64,000 bases of DNA from an uncultured Saprospiraceae bacterium (GCA_905480605.1 CAJQRD010000054.1:1-64000), one strand, 5' to 3'. Shown: positions 8,757 through 20,392, counted from the first letter of the stretch. Translations and numbers: made by a program. The notes: a model not told the origin generated them from the sequence alone.

Positions 8757-10286
8757 CTACCTCCCATTCCTACTATTAATCTTTTTTTGTATTTGCAACA
8801 AAACATCTTTATCATTATAAATACTACAATGACCTTCTGTCGCTGTAAACTGAATATCAGCATCTGATTTAGGATTTGACGTTGATTCAAGAAACTTGTG
8901 TAACTCTCTTGTAGCTTGATTCAGATAGAAATTATCCATATCACCCATCCAAACAAATACTTTGCCTTGAAGTTTTGGACCAAGTGTTTCCCAATTTGCT
9001 TGAGCATACTTTTTAAAATCATACTTCTCCCAAGTTTTTGCTACTTCAGAATCGATATCACCTGTAACAGGATCAAACATTGGTGTTGGCAAACCATTTT
9101 CGCCTTTCGTACTGTACAGCGCTGTATGCGCACTGAATTGCCCTCCAGAATTTAAATAAGTATTGGAAGCACCCAAAACATTCTCATATTGTATAAACTG
9201 TTTAAGTGTCAGCATTGGTTCTCCATCATTATTTCTCATAACCATTCTAGGAATACCAAATTCGTTAACGTAGGCATTTTTATCTTTATAAATATTTATC
9301 AATTGATAGTTTTCAAATTCCACAGCATCTGGGCTGTAAGAAAAAACACCATTGAAAGTATCCGGGTAATACAATTGTAATCCTAATGATACCCATCCGC
9401 CAGTTGAACAACCATCTACAAATCGTCCTTCCATTGAGTTTGTTCCCCTATATTTTTTTTCGATGTATGGTATAAATTCTTCAATCAAAGCCTGACCATA
9501 AGGACCACTGTTGTCAGAATCCATTTGATATGAATCCCCAAAAGGTCCTTCACCATCCAAGTATACCGTGATAATTTGAGGCGATTCGCTAGAATTCCAC
9601 CAAGACATAAAGTCTTCATTTCCTAATATCCTATTGATCCTTGTATAACGCCCACCATAGCCTGCAACATTATATCTAATAGCATAAGATTTAGATACAT
9701 CATAATTGTGAGGTAACAAAACAGAAGCTTTAAGGTACATATCTTTTGACCACCATTTAGACAATACTTTACTCTTCATTTTTACAAAGTTAGATAATGG
9801 ATGCTCAATAATTTTGCGTGGTTTGATAACATTTGAAATGTTAAACTCTAGATTAATATCTTCCTTTATTGTAATCGTTTTTTTCTCACTGTGTAAATTT
9901 CCTGGTGCCTCAATACGTGACTCTGAAGTATCTTGATCCCATAAAACTTGCATAATATATTCCCCAGGCTTTACTTCATTCAGCCCCCAACTTGGAGTTC
10001 CACTCCATGTGCTTAGATCCTCAGCGACATCAATACCTTTAGTCAGATCGACGTTTTCATAATTCCTAGCAAAGATGTGTGTTTCCCCTCCAGGATTTGG
10101 AAATTGACGCTTGTAAGGTTCGCCATAAGGTGATGCTGCAAAAAAAATATAAAGTCTACCTGATGTCTTACACTCTGACTTTATTTCCTCAGCAAAAGAA
10201 ATCTTGGCCGTGAACTTATGTTGGGCATCAGCTAAAAGAGCGAAACTGCTTATCAAAAGCGTTATAAGAAATAATCTGATTTTCAT
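8757..10286 (-). CDS. Secreted esterase (alpha/beta hydrolase, Esterase D/Fes-like)
   Basis: A 509-residue exported enzyme. Residues 1-21 are a signal peptide ending in LADAQ. The first 170 residues form a beta-rich domain, followed by an alpha/beta hydrolase domain. The nucleophile elbow is FVDGCSTGGWVS with Ser in the G-x-S-x-G position, and the catalytic His is likely the one in ATEGHCSIYND near the C-terminus. The family (PF00756) includes feruloyl, acetylxylan and siderophore esterases; an exported carbohydrate-ester hydrolase is the best guess. It lies upstream of the deacetylase gene in the same direction, separated by 76 bases, so a shared role in processing modified glycans is possible but unproven. 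Confidence 0.82.
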   Translation of the reverse strand: MKIRLFLITLLISSFALLADAQHKFTAKISFAEEIKSECKTSGRLYIFFAASPYGEPYKRQFPNPGGETHIFARNYENVDLTKGIDVAEDLSTWSGTPSWGLNEVKPGEYIMQVLWDQDTSESRIEAPGNLHSEKKTITIKEDINLEFNISNVIKPRKIIEHPLSNFVKMKSKVLSKWWSKDMYLKASVLLPHNYDVSKSYAIRYNVAGYGGRYTRINRILGNEDFMSWWNSSESPQIITVYLDGEGPFGDSYQMDSDNSGPYGQALIEEFIPYIEKKYRGTNSMEGRFVDGCSTGGWVSLGLQLYYPDTFNGVFSYSPDAVEFENYQLINIYKDKNAYVNEFGIPRMVMRNNDGEPMLTLKQFIQYENVLGASNTYLNSGGQFSAHTALYSTKGENGLPTPMFDPVTGDIDSEVAKTWEKYDFKKYAQANWETLGPKLQGKVFVWMGDMDNFYLNQATRELHKFLESTSNPKSDADIQFTATEGHCSIYNDKDVLLQIQKKINSRNGR

Positions 10287-10601
10287 TTTTAAAAATTAGG
10301 GTTAAGAAGAACGTAAATATAAGGATTATCGATTAAGAATTAAGAATTATGGATTATGAGGTTAGAGTCCAAGGTTTGAATTAGAGCTCAAGGTTTACCT
10401 TTGATTTTCAATCTTCTTTGAATGAGTTCACCATTATTGTTTTCGAACTTGGCGAATGGCTAAAACGCGTTTTTTGTAAATTCAACATTCGGCTTTGCAA
10501 AGCAAAGATATCTTAGCCTATTCTGGAAATTCGAGAATATAAAATTTCGGGTTAGAACAGTTATGTCAAGCTATAAAAAAATACAATTCCATCTAACAAA
10601 T
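10287..10601. other. Intergenic region, no gene seen
   Basis: AT-rich sequence upstream of the esterase gene. On the minus strand TATATTTA lies about 34 bases before the esterase ATG, one base off the TAnnTTTG core. Short direct repeats of the type GAATTAA/GGATTA occur at 10325-10360. No coding frame is supported. Confidence 0.45.
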
Positions 10602-10630
10602 TAAAAAGGCTCTCCAATATTGAAGAGCCT
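10602..10630 (-). terminator. Rho-independent terminator after the LuxR-type gene
   Basis: Minus-strand arms AGGCTCT at 10624-10630 and AGAGCCT at 10607-10613 pair perfectly, with extra CAA/TTG pairing inside the loop, followed by five T residues. It lies about 95 bases after the stop of the gene at 10725. Confidence 0.75.
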
Positions 10631-10724
10631 GAAAAGTATATTGAAATTCTTTAATCAATTCACATCACCAAATTAATTCTAATTATCACAAATATGAATT
10701 ATTGCGACGCTTTAGTAAAAAAAG

Positions 10725-10958
10725 TTAGCTATTCATTTTCATCATAATCTCATTTATAAGATACATTTTCATTGCACCGATCTGATTCTTGACATCTAAT
10801 TTTTTATAAATATTTTTCTTATGCGTTCGAACCGTTTCAGGAGAAATAAATAAATCCTCAGCTATTTCAGTATAACTAAGTCCGTCCACTACTCTTTTCA
10901 GTACTTCTTGTTGTCGTATTGTAAGACTATCAATTCTATTATTATTCCTAAATTCCAT
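10725..10958 (-). CDS. Stand-alone LuxR/GerE-type DNA-binding protein
   Basis: Only 77 residues long and almost entirely a LuxR-type helix-turn-helix: LTIRQQEVLKRVVDGLSYTEIAEDLFISPETVRTH is split here as LTIRQQEVLKRVVDG and LSYTEIAEDLFISPETVRTH, with the DNA-reading helix SPETVRTHKKNIYKKL. There is no receiver, PAS or autoinducer domain, which is like the short GerE class. It probably binds DNA as a dimer and activates or represses transcription; the signal and targets are unknown. It has its own terminator downstream and stands between two other minus-strand genes. The start ATG at 10956-10958 leaves a natural short N-terminal arm. Confidence 0.85.
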   Translation of the reverse strand: MEFRNNNRIDSLTIRQQEVLKRVVDGLSYTEIAEDLFISPETVRTHKKNIYKKLDVKNQIGAMKMYLINEIMMKMNS

Positions 10959-10983
10959 TTTAGTATATTTCTTAATAATGATA

Positions 10984-11021
10984 AAAAAAGTCCTGTCGGC
11001 TTAATAAAAGCAGACAGGACT
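10984..11021 (-). terminator. Rho-independent terminator after the GCx-ending protein gene
   Basis: Arms at 10989-11000 and 11010-11021 form a 12-base stem (AGTCCTGTC core, one mismatch) with a nine-base loop, followed on the minus strand by seven T residues. It begins seven bases after the stop codon at 11028. Confidence 0.85.
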
Positions 11022-11027
11022 GTAGGA

Positions 11028-11918
11028 CTAATTACAACCCGTTTGTTGTATTTCCAATACAGCTCCTTGATCTGTATTTACTTGGTTCAAAATTACATCT
11101 GGTGCATTCAAAATTACATTGGCTCCATTAAGCACTTGTACATCTCCGTTAATTGTTATGACTTGACTCGCTTCATACACACCATCCAATGGACTATCTG
11201 CAATAGTCAAAATCAGGTTCTGAGGACAATATATTTCCCATATCAATGGATCATTATACTTATAAACACCATGTCCTTGTACCGTTAGATCAGATACATT
11301 GAGCATCATACTATCACTTACCGTCGATCCATCATAGTAGTACATTTGCACCATTGCATTATTATCTACATCATCCTTTCCAATAAATAATGTAAATAAA
11401 TCATCACTTAGCATTGCAAAATTTTCAAGATTACCAACACCTCTTAATTCACCATTTATAAATGCCGCTACCTTTTTCTGACCGTCTGCCAGAATAGTTA
11501 CACCAGAATCTACCATTCTGCCAACAACTGGAATAACGTCCGTAAATGCAAAATCACCAAGATCAATGCTCCATGATGAAGCATCATTTGGATCAGCAAG
11601 CATATCTAAAGATCTTAATACTGGAACTGCGGGGTCATGAAGGGGATTTAATAATATTCCAGGTATCGTAACAGCCTTTAAATTTGATAAAAACAACTTA
11701 TATCCATTGGTAGGTTGTAATTCCAAGAGTTGCCCACTTGTCCAATTACTTCCATCACTTAAGCGCGAAATATCCTTATTTTTAACTTGAGTAACATCGG
11801 TGAGATCGTTTACGCCAATAGCATCTTCAACAACCTGGTTGCCTTGAGATGGAAAGCCTATCCAATTTGTTCCGTTCATTAAGAATGAAGTAAACTGCGG
11901 AGCAGCCACACCAGTCAT
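11028..11918 (-). CDS. Surface protein C-terminal part ending Gly-Cys-Asn; interrupted at 5' end
   Basis: A 296-residue frame with no signal peptide although its content looks extracellular. The first 100 residues contain NGTNWIGFPS and a GQLLELQPTNGYKLFL block, resembling the repeated 'noble' beta modules of Bacteroidota surface proteins. The last 55 residues (from DGVYEASQVITINGDV, then NVILNAPDVILNQ) form a short beta-stack ending in G-C-N, matching the Gly-Cys-X carboxy terminus I recall for Saprospirales exported proteins. The frame continues 5' of the ATG as NGPDSIR, reaches a TAA at 11940-11942, and beyond it reads FSTEKAYMVYL, which still looks coding. The gene is therefore probably a remnant of a longer one. 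Confidence 0.6.
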   Translation of the reverse strand: MTGVAAPQFTSFLMNGTNWIGFPSQGNQVVEDAIGVNDLTDVTQVKNKDISRLSDGSNWTSGQLLELQPTNGYKLFLSNLKAVTIPGILLNPLHDPAVPVLRSLDMLADPNDASSWSIDLGDFAFTDVIPVVGRMVDSGVTILADGQKKVAAFINGELRGVGNLENFAMLSDDLFTLFIGKDDVDNNAMVQMYYYDGSTVSDSMMLNVSDLTVQGHGVYKYNDPLIWEIYCPQNLILTIADSPLDGVYEASQVITINGDVQVLNGANVILNAPDVILNQVNTDQGAVLEIQQTGCN

Positions 11919-12139
11919 TCTAATACTGTCGGGTCCATTTTAAAGATAGACCATATAAGCCTTTTCTGTAGAAAAAGAACTTAATTAATATTGAATCAAT
12001 AAATTTAAGAAAACTCATTGCTGTAAAACATCTGTTAAAACTTGAATTTAAGATTATCCATAAAGCAATTTACCTATAATTAGAGTGGAAAAATGAAAAT
12101 TGCCTGAAAAGTTTAATATTAGCATATATATTTAAAATT

Positions 12140-12892
12140 CTAAACAAAAGGATATTTAACCTCGCATAAATACAACCCTTCAGCTGGCACAGACCAAGCA
12201 TGTGGCAACCGCTTTTGTTCGTCCATACAGTTCTTAAGCTCGGCTAGAGAAACCTTACCGCTTCCAACATTCAAACACATGCCAACAATTAACCTTACCA
12301 TGCCACGCAAGAACCTATTGGCACTTATATGGTACTCCAAATTCTTTTCTGACTTTTGAATCCATTCTGATCTGGTTACTGAACATTTAAAAGTAAAGAC
12401 TTCCACCTTCGTTTTGCAAAATGGAAAAAAATCTTCATATGACATTATCAATTTCGCTGCGTCATTCATCAAGTCCAAATCAAATAATTCTGGTCTAAAA
12501 ACGCAAAACGATGAATGCTTTTCAAAAGGATTTTTTCCAAAATGTATTTTATAAACATATGATCTTAAAGTAGCATCAAATCTACTATGCGCTTCCTCCC
12601 CTACTTCAAATATTCTAAACACCGCAATTGAATCAGGCATAATCGCATTTAACTGATACGTTAGTTTTTCCAAATCACTGTGATTATCCTTGAGATCAAA
12701 ATGCAAAAAGAATTGAGAGGCATGAACACCTGTATCCGTTCGTCCACATCCCATTACAGAAATGTCATAACCCAAGAGCTGGGTAAGACTTTTTTCTACT
12801 ACCTCTTGAACGGTCAACACGTTGGGTTGTATTTGCCAACCAGAATACTCGGTACCGTTATAGGCTATTTCTGCAAAGTATCTTTTTTTCAT
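12140..12892 (-). CDS. truA: tRNA pseudouridine synthase A
   Basis: A 250-residue enzyme, close to the usual TruA length. It converts uridines 38-40 of the tRNA anticodon arm to pseudouridine. The catalytic Asp lies in GCGRTDTGVHASQF (about residues 48-61). Other conserved blocks are AYNGTEYSGWQIQPN at the N-terminus, RSYVYKI in the middle and NRFLRGMVRLIVG towards the end. It is the last gene of the minus-strand housekeeping block and follows the sucD terminator, so it must have its own promoter; no clear TAnnTTTG core was found in the 100 bases upstream. Confidence 0.96.
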   Translation of the reverse strand: MKKRYFAEIAYNGTEYSGWQIQPNVLTVQEVVEKSLTQLLGYDISVMGCGRTDTGVHASQFFLHFDLKDNHSDLEKLTYQLNAIMPDSIAVFRIFEVGEEAHSRFDATLRSYVYKIHFGKNPFEKHSSFCVFRPELFDLDLMNDAAKLIMSYEDFFPFCKTKVEVFTFKCSVTRSEWIQKSEKNLEYHISANRFLRGMVRLIVGMCLNVGSGKVSLAELKNCMDEQKRLPHAWSVPAEGLYLCEVKYPFV

Positions 12893-12994
12893 TATTCATT
12901 TTTCAATGCTTCTTTATTTAATGCTTCAATGTCAACAATTATTTAAAGAGGCTATGTATTAATGTCCTAATACTTCAATGCTAATATCTAAAAT

Positions 12995-13026
12995 AAAAAA
13001 AGCGTCCTGTAAACAGAACGCTTTTT
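12995..13026 (-). terminator. Rho-independent terminator after sucD
   Basis: Ten-base arms AGCGTTCTGT and ACAGGACGCT on the minus strand (13013-13022 and 13001-13010) pair with one G-U, followed by seven T residues. A-run and T-run flank both sides, so it could also work on the plus strand. Confidence 0.85.
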
Positions 13027-13056
13027 ATATATTTTATCTAGCCACTTAAGCTTAAA

Positions 13057-13929
13057 TTATTTGTTCAATAACTTCGCCATTGTTTCTCCGATATCAGCTG
13101 GTGAATTGACAACTGTAATTCCACACTCAGCCATAATTTCCATTTTTGCTGCTGCAGTATCATCTTTACCACCAACGATAGCACCTGCGTGCCCCATTGT
13201 TCTTCCTGCTGGAGCTGTTTGTCCAGCAATAAATCCAACAACTGGTTTAGTCCCATGTTCTTTGATCCATCTTGCTGCATCTGCCTCCATATTTCCACCA
13301 ATTTCACCAATCATTACGATTCCTTCTGTATCAGGATCATTCATCAATAGTTCAACAGCTTCTTTGGTAGTTGTTCCCGGTATTGGGTCACCACCGATTC
13401 CGATGCAAGTAGATTGTCCCATACCAGCTTTGGTCACTTGATCAACAGCTTCGTAAGTCAAAGTACCTGATCTAGAAACGATTCCAATTTTTCCTGGGTT
13501 GTGGATAAATCCTGGCATTATACCAACTTTAGCTTCACCTGGAGTCATCACACCCGGACAGTTAGGTCCGATCAAACGACAATCATAATCCTTGATATAA
13601 GATTTTACTTTAACCATATCTTGAATTGGAATTCCCTCAGTAATACAAATGATTACTTTGATTCCTGCTGCTGCAGATTCCATAATTGCATCACCTGCAA
13701 AAGCTGGCGGTACAAAAATAATAGACGTATCAGCTCCACCTTTACTAACAGCTTCATCAACTGTGTTCCAAACTGGCTTATCTAGATGAGTTTGACCACC
13801 TTTACCAGGTGTCACACCACCAATAACATTTGTCCCATATTCGATCATCTGTGTTGCATGAAAAGTACCTTCTTTTCCAGTAAAACCTTGTACAATGATT
13901 TTCGAGTCCTTATTTACTAATACGCTCAT
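13057..13929 (-). CDS. sucD: Succinyl-CoA ligase (ADP/GDP-forming), alpha subunit
   Basis: A 290-residue subunit of the TCA-cycle enzyme that interconverts succinyl-CoA and succinate with formation of a nucleoside triphosphate. The CoA-binding Rossmann domain starts with [14 protein letters not shown]. The phosphorylated active-site His is in GHAGAIVGG near residue 249. Other family blocks are [16 protein letters not shown] and [10 protein letters not shown]. The beta subunit gene sucC is not in the window, as is common in Bacteroidota where the two are unlinked. It lies 31 bases after the ftsB-like gene and is closed by a strong terminator. Confidence 0.97.
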   Translation of the reverse strand: MSVLVNKDSKIIVQGFTGKEGTFHATQMIEYGTNVIGGVTPGKGGQTHLDKPVWNTVDEAVSKGGADTSIIFVPPAFAGDAIMESAAAGIKVIICITEGIPIQDMVKVKSYIKDYDCRLIGPNCPGVMTPGEAKVGIMPGFIHNPGKIGIVSRSGTLTYEAVDQVTKAGMGQSTCIGIGGDPIPGTTTKEAVELLMNDPDTEGIVMIGEIGGNMEADAARWIKEHGTKPVVGFIAGQTAPAGRTMGHAGAIVGGKDDTAAAKMEIMAECGITVVNSPADIGETMAKLLNK

Positions 13930-13960
13930 TTATTTTTTTTATTGTCTTATAAATTTTGCC

Positions 13961-14266
13961 TTATTTGATCAAAATTACTTTCTCATTGTCTTTGTGAAAA
14001 AGATATTTCTCCCGGGCATATTTTTCAATGTCTTGATTAATAATATCCCTTTCTTTTTGGGCCTCTTCCAATTGCCTCTCGTAGTCTGCTTTTGCTTCCT
14101 GGAGTGTGCTTACACTATTGGAAAGCTTAACCTGATTAATTAAATTATATCTGTCAAAAAAGCTAACCCAGATTACAAATACAATCACTGTAAGTGCATA
14201 TTTGTTTAAAAACGAGCCAATTGTGATTGATTTCAATCGTGATTCCAGTTCTTTTCTAAAATCCAT
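13961..14266 (-). CDS. FtsB/DivIC-like septum formation initiator
   Basis: A small bitopic membrane protein of about 101 residues from the ATG at 14266; a longer reading from 14299 adds 11 hydrophobic residues and is less likely. It has a short cytoplasmic arm, one transmembrane helix (LTVIVFVIWVSFF), then a coiled coil rich in Glu, Gln and Lys (LQEAKADYERQLEEAQKERD) and a conserved-looking REKYLFHKDNE tail. This is the architecture of FtsB/DivIC, which joins FtsL and FtsQ in the divisome. It follows eno and precedes sucD in the same direction, a neighbourhood where ftsB often sits after eno in other phyla too. Confidence 0.85.
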   Translation of the reverse strand: MDFRKELESRLKSITIGSFLNKYALTVIVFVIWVSFFDRYNLINQVKLSNSVSTLQEAKADYERQLEEAQKERDIINQDIEKYAREKYLFHKDNEKVILIK

Positions 14267-14378
14267 AAGTAAACTGATTAGTGAATTAATAAATAACAAG
14301 TGATAAATTTTACTACAAAATCACTTTATTATCTCTAATCAGGTTGGTTGATGCTTGTTAAGAATCTAAAAAGCACCA

Positions 14379-14386
14379 CAAATATA
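14379..14386 (-). promoter_or_regulatory. Putative -7 element upstream of the ftsB-like gene
   Basis: Minus strand TATATTTG matches TAnnTTTG. It lies in the gap between eno and the ftsB-like gene, about 110 bases before the ATG at 14266. No -33 element at ideal spacing. Confidence 0.35.
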
Positions 14387-14442
14387 CGTTTTTTCAATGA
14401 TTATTGAATCTATGTCGCAACGAGATATTGATTCAAATCAAA

Positions 14443-16838
<2,396 letters not shown>

Positions 16839-16858
16839 AATATCAATCAAAATTCGCA

Positions 16859-16866
16859 CAAATATA
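16859..16866 (-). promoter_or_regulatory. Putative -7 element of the carA-eno transcript
   Basis: Minus strand TATATTTG, an exact TAnnTTTG match 20 bases before the carA ATG and just after the rplQ terminator. It decides between two possible carA starts. A -33 element is not obvious. Confidence 0.5.
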
Positions 16867-16892
16867 ATCGTAGAAGACTATGATTAAAAATA

Positions 16893-16926
16893 AAAAGGGC
16901 AATAATGATCACATTATCGCCCTTTA
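16893..16926 (-). terminator. Rho-independent terminator closing the ribosomal cluster
   Basis: Arms GGGCGATAATG and CATTATTGCCC on the minus strand (16912-16922 and 16897-16907) pair over 11 bases with one G-U, a four-base loop and a T tail. It lies 25 bases after the rplQ stop. Confidence 0.88.
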
Positions 16927-16950
16927 AAATATTATTTATAGAATATTCAT

Positions 16951-17421
16951 CTATTCTTCCTCTGAATTAGCAACTACTTCAGCTGCTGCTGCCTCTCCAC
17001 CCTTCTTTTTCTTACTTCTTCTTCTACCAGCTTTTTTACCTTCTTTAGCATTTGAATAAACCTCATTGAAATCAACGAATTCTATTAAAGCCATTTCAGC
17101 ACCATCACCTTTTCTAAAACCAGTTTTGATAACTCTTGTATATCCACCTGGTCTATCTCCAATTTTCTCAGCTATTTCGCCAAACAAAGATTTTATAGCT
17201 TCTTTATTTTGTAAGTACGAGAATACAGTTCTTTGATTATGAACAGTATTTGTCTTTGCTTTTGTTACCAAAGGCTCAATATATACTCTCAAAGCTTTAG
17301 CCTTTGCTAATGTAGTTCTAATGGCTTTGTGTTCAACCAATGCAATTGAAAGATTCGCCAACAAGGCTCTTCTGTGCCCTTTCTTTCTACCTAGGTGGTT
17401 AAATTTCTTACCGTGTCTCAT
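16951..17421 (-). CDS. rplQ: Large ribosomal subunit protein L17
   Basis: 156 residues. The core L17 fold ([20 protein letters not shown] to the VDFNEVY region) binds 23S rRNA near the tunnel exit. After about residue 125 comes a lysine/arginine-rich stretch ([14 protein letters not shown]) and then an acidic tail of Ala and Glu. Such an extension is common in this phylum and longer than the E. coli protein. It is the last gene of the ribosomal cluster, following rpoA as usual. Confidence 0.97.
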   Translation of the reverse strand: MRHGKKFNHLGRKKGHRRALLANLSIALVEHKAIRTTLAKAKALRVYIEPLVTKAKTNTVHNQRTVFSYLQNKEAIKSLFGEIAEKIGDRPGGYTRVIKTGFRKGDGAEMALIEFVDFNEVYSNAKEGKKAGRRRSKKKKGGEAAAAEVVANSEEE

Positions 17422-17549
17422 TTTAAATAATTTTGTATCACTTTTTGCTTTAGAATAATTGACTTGTTATATTCTAGCAATTAGTAAACACTGTTATGTT
17501 GTAAAGAATCCGAATCAATATGATTCGAGTCAATGCGATTCTTATTTAA

Positions 17550-18548
17550 TTATTCCTCGTCTAATTTATACTTAGAAAGATCCATACCAAAAGTAAGACC
17601 TCTGTTTTGTAACAATTCTTCGATTTCAACCAAAGACTTTTTACCAAAGTTTCTAAATTTCAATAACTCATTAGTATCATACTTCACCATCTCACCTAAA
17701 GAGTTGATTTTCGCAGCTTTCAAACAATTGTAAGCTCTCACAGAAAGATCCAAATCTTCTAGAGGAGTCTTTAAAAGCTTTCTCATGTGTAAGATGTGCT
17801 CATCTACGATATCGTCTTCTCTACCTTTATCAGTATCGAAAGTTATATTTTCATCTGTAACCAACATTAAGTGTTGGATAAGAATTCTTGATGCTTCTTT
17901 AACAGCTTCTTCAGGATGAATAGTACCATCAGTTTTAACATCGATAGTTAACTTTTCATAATCGGTTCTTTGTCCTACCCTTGTGCTTTCTACTTTATAA
18001 GCCACATTCTTAATTGGCGTATAAATAGCATCAACAGGTATCACACCAATTGGTGCGTCTTTTGACAAACTTTCTGAAGCTGGTACGTAACCTCTACCCT
18101 TTGTAACAGTTAATTCCATTTCAAGATTCACAGAAGAATCCATTCTACAGATAACCAACTCTGGATTAGTTACTTTAAATACGTTTGTGTGAGCTTCAAT
18201 ATCAGCAGCAGTTAATTGATCTTTACCACTAATTGTCAAATATATTTTCTCACCATCAGACTCAGATAGATCGATTTCTGGCATCAATCTTACTTGCTTG
18301 ATATTCAAAATAATATCAACTACATCTTCAACAACACCCTTGATCGTAGAAAATTCATGATCTACACCTGCAATTCTTATGCCAGAGATTGAAAAACCTT
18401 CTAAAGAAGAAAGCAATACTCTTCTCAAAGAGTTTCCAATAGTTTGACCAAAACCCGGCTCTAAAGGCTTGAATTCGAATGTACCATCAAATTCATCAGC
18501 TTTGGTTAATAAAATTTTGTTAGGTCTCTGAAAATTTAAAATACTCAT
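17550..18548 (-). CDS. rpoA: RNA polymerase alpha subunit
   Basis: 332 residues. The N-terminal dimerisation and assembly domain includes the GFGQTIGNSLRRVLLSSLEG block. A linker near residue 240 leads to the C-terminal domain (LDLSVRAYNCLKAAKINSLG, then LLKFRNFGKKSLVEIEE), whose helix-hairpin-helix contacts DNA and activators. All expected segments are present and length is normal. It stands between rpsD and rplQ, as in most bacteria. Confidence 0.98.
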   Translation of the reverse strand: MSILNFQRPNKILLTKADEFDGTFEFKPLEPGFGQTIGNSLRRVLLSSLEGFSISGIRIAGVDHEFSTIKGVVEDVVDIILNIKQVRLMPEIDLSESDGEKIYLTISGKDQLTAADIEAHTNVFKVTNPELVICRMDSSVNLEMELTVTKGRGYVPASESLSKDAPIGVIPVDAIYTPIKNVAYKVESTRVGQRTDYEKLTIDVKTDGTIHPEEAVKEASRILIQHLMLVTDENITFDTDKGREDDIVDEHILHMRKLLKTPLEDLDLSVRAYNCLKAAKINSLGEMVKYDTNELLKFRNFGKKSLVEIEELLQNRGLTFGMDLSKYKLDEE

Positions 18549-18613
18549 GTGTTATTTTAAGCTAGTTAATATCAAAAGATTTCCTCGCAATAAATTGCTA
18601 ACAGTTTATTAGA

Positions 18614-19225
18614 TTACTTAGAGTAAAGTTCAACAATCAATTGTTCGTTGATGTTTTCTGGAATACTCGCTCTTTCAGGATACTCCATAAACTTACCTTC
18701 CATTCTTTCAGAATTCCACTCTAACCAACTAAACTTTCTAGCACTTGAATTACCTGAAATTGAATTGTGGACAACATCTAAGTGTCTTGATTTATTTCTA
18801 ACGGAAACAACATCACCTGGCTTCAATTTGAATGAAGGGATATTCGTTAAAATACCATTCACTAAAATATGTTTATGAGAAACCAATTGTCTTGCACCTC
18901 TTCTTGTAGGAGCAATACCTAGTCTGAAAACAGTATTGTCAAGTCTTGCTTCTAAGAATTGAAACAAAACTTCACCTGTAACACCTTTCTTTCTAGATGC
19001 TGATTCGAAAAGGTTTCTAAACTGGCGTTCTAAAACACCATAAGTATATTTAGCTTTTTGCTTTTCTAACAACTGAATAGCATAGTTTGAACTCTGCTTT
19101 CTTCTCTTTGAAGGGCCATGTTGTCCAGGTGGATACTTTCTTTTTTCAAAGCTTTTATCAGGGCCAAAGATGGGATCTCCAAATTTCCTTGCCATCTTCG
19201 TTCTAGGTCCAGTATATCTCGCCAT
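18614..19225 (-). CDS. rpsD: Small ribosomal subunit protein S4
   Basis: 203 residues, the normal length. S4 binds 16S rRNA early in assembly and often represses its own operon. The S4 RNA-binding domain is seen at [20 protein letters not shown] followed by [10 protein letters not shown]. The N-terminal region ([20 protein letters not shown]) lacks the four zinc-binding Cys found in some S4 proteins, so this is the zinc-free type. Confidence 0.98.
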   Translation of the reverse strand: MARYTGPRTKMARKFGDPIFGPDKSFEKRKYPPGQHGPSKRRKQSSNYAIQLLEKQKAKYTYGVLERQFRNLFESASRKKGVTGEVLFQFLEARLDNTVFRLGIAPTRRGARQLVSHKHILVNGILTNIPSFKLKPGDVVSVRNKSRHLDVVHNSISGNSSARKFSWLEWNSERMEGKFMEYPERASIPENINEQLIVELYSK

Positions 19226-19257
19226 CGAATTACTTCTTTTAAATTATTATTAGTTTA

Positions 19258-19644
19258 TTAAACTCTTCTTCTTTTCGGAGGTCTACAACCATTATGTGGT
19301 AATGGAGTAACATCCTTAATTTTGGTAACCTTAATACCAATTTCATCAATAGCTCTGATAGCAGATTCTCTACCTGAACCAGGACCTTTAACAAGAACTT
19401 CAGCGTATCTCATTCCAGCATCATATGCTTTTTGAGCAGCATCTTTAGCAGCAACCTGAGCAGCAAAAGGTGTGTTTTTCTTAGAGCCTCTAAAACCAGC
19501 TTTACCAGCTGAAGCCCATGAAATAACCTGTCCTTGCTTGTTCGTTAATGAGATAATGATATTATTAAAGCTTGCTTTAATATATGCAATACCTTCAGGT
19601 TCTACATTAACTTTTCTTTTCTTGCCTTTTTTTACTTTTGACAT
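19258..19644 (-). CDS. rpsK: Small ribosomal subunit protein S11
   Basis: 128 residues. S11 lines the platform of the 30S subunit near the mRNA exit. Typical blocks are [33 protein letters not shown] and the C-terminal [13 protein letters not shown]. It starts nine bases before rpsM ends in the same transcript order (rpsM, rpsK, rpsD). Confidence 0.98.
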   Translation of the reverse strand: MSKVKKGKKRKVNVEPEGIAYIKASFNNIIISLTNKQGQVISWASAGKAGFRGSKKNTPFAAQVAAKDAAQKAYDAGMRYAEVLVKGPGSGRESAIRAIDEIGIKVTKIKDVTPLPHNGCRPPKRRRV

Positions 19645-19652
19645 ACTATTTA

Positions 19653-20030
19653 TTATTTAGTAGCTTTTTTCTTGTTAGCAACAGTTTTCTTCTTTCCTTT
19701 TCTTGTACGGGCATTGGTTTGAGTTCGTTGTCCACGTACTGGAAGACCTCTTCTGTGCCTAAGACCTCTGTAAGAAGCGATGTCCATTAATCTCTTGATG
19801 TTCATTTGAACCTCAGATCTTAACTCACCTTCTACGGTATATTCTTCTTGAATCATCTTAGTTAATGTCTTGATGTTATCATCATTCCATTCATTAACTT
19901 TAGTATTCTCATCAACACCAGCTTTGGCCAAAATTTCTTTTGATCTCGTTGGACCGATTCCGTAGATGTAAGTCAATGATATTACACCTCTTTTGTTCTT
20001 TGGTAAATCTACACCTGCTATTCTAGCCAT
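19653..20030 (-). CDS. rpsM: Small ribosomal subunit protein S13
   Basis: 125 residues. S13 forms the head-to-50S bridge and touches the P-site tRNA. The N-terminus [15 protein letters not shown], the helix-hairpin-helix ([12 protein letters not shown]) and the C-terminal [20 protein letters not shown] are conserved. It ends in a basic tail ([13 protein letters not shown]). The start lies one base after the rpmJ stop. Confidence 0.98.
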   Translation of the reverse strand: MARIAGVDLPKNKRGVISLTYIYGIGPTRSKEILAKAGVDENTKVNEWNDDNIKTLTKMIQEEYTVEGELRSEVQMNIKRLMDIASYRGLRHRRGLPVRGQRTQTNARTRKGKKKTVANKKKATK

Positions 20031-20031
20031 A

Positions 20032-20148
20032 TTAACCTTGTCTTTGCTTGAATCTTGGATTCTTTTTATTAATAATATAGAGCTTCCCGTTCCTTCTCAC
20101 AATCTTACAATCAGTAGACCTCTTTTTTATTGATGCTTTTACTTTCAT
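20032..20148 (-). CDS. rpmJ: Large ribosomal subunit protein L36
   Basis: A 38-residue gene read directly from the minus strand, ATG at 20146-20148 and TAA at 20032-20034. The product begins [19 protein letters not shown] and ends [10 protein letters not shown]. Classical L36 has three Cys and one His that hold zinc; here a single Cys remains, so this is the zinc-free form usual in Bacteroidota. It sits two bases before rpsM and one base after infA, tightly packed. Confidence 0.95.
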   Translation of the reverse strand: MKVKASIKKRSTDCKIVRRNGKLYIINKKNPRFKQRQG

Positions 20149-20149
20149 G

Positions 20150-20368
20150 TTATTTATATCTATAAGTAATTCTTCCTCTAGTTAAATCATAAGGTGACAT
20201 TTCAATTGCCACTTTATCGCCAGGCAGAATACGAATGTAATGCATTCTCATCTTTCCCGAAATTGTCGCAACAATCAAGTGATCATTTTCAAGTCTTACC
20301 CTAAACATTGCGTTTGATAAGGCTTCTTCAATGATTCCATCCTGCTGTATTAAGTCCTTTTTTGCCAT
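20150..20368 (-). CDS. infA: Translation initiation factor IF-1
   Basis: 72 residues, the standard IF-1 length and a single OB fold. It occupies the ribosomal A site during initiation. Recognisable blocks are [19 protein letters not shown], the [16 protein letters not shown] core and the C-terminal [12 protein letters not shown]. It is 24 bases downstream of map. Confidence 0.98.
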   Translation of the reverse strand: MAKKDLIQQDGIIEEALSNAMFRVRLENDHLIVATISGKMRMHYIRILPGDKVAIEMSPYDLTRGRITYRYK

Positions 20369-20392
20369 CTAAAGATTTTGGAGTGCAAATAT

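Noticed and set aside
13061-13441. Plus-strand open frame antisense to sucD
   Set aside because: It mirrors the codon pattern of sucD and has a low-complexity Pro/Ile/Ser composition typical of an antisense shadow.
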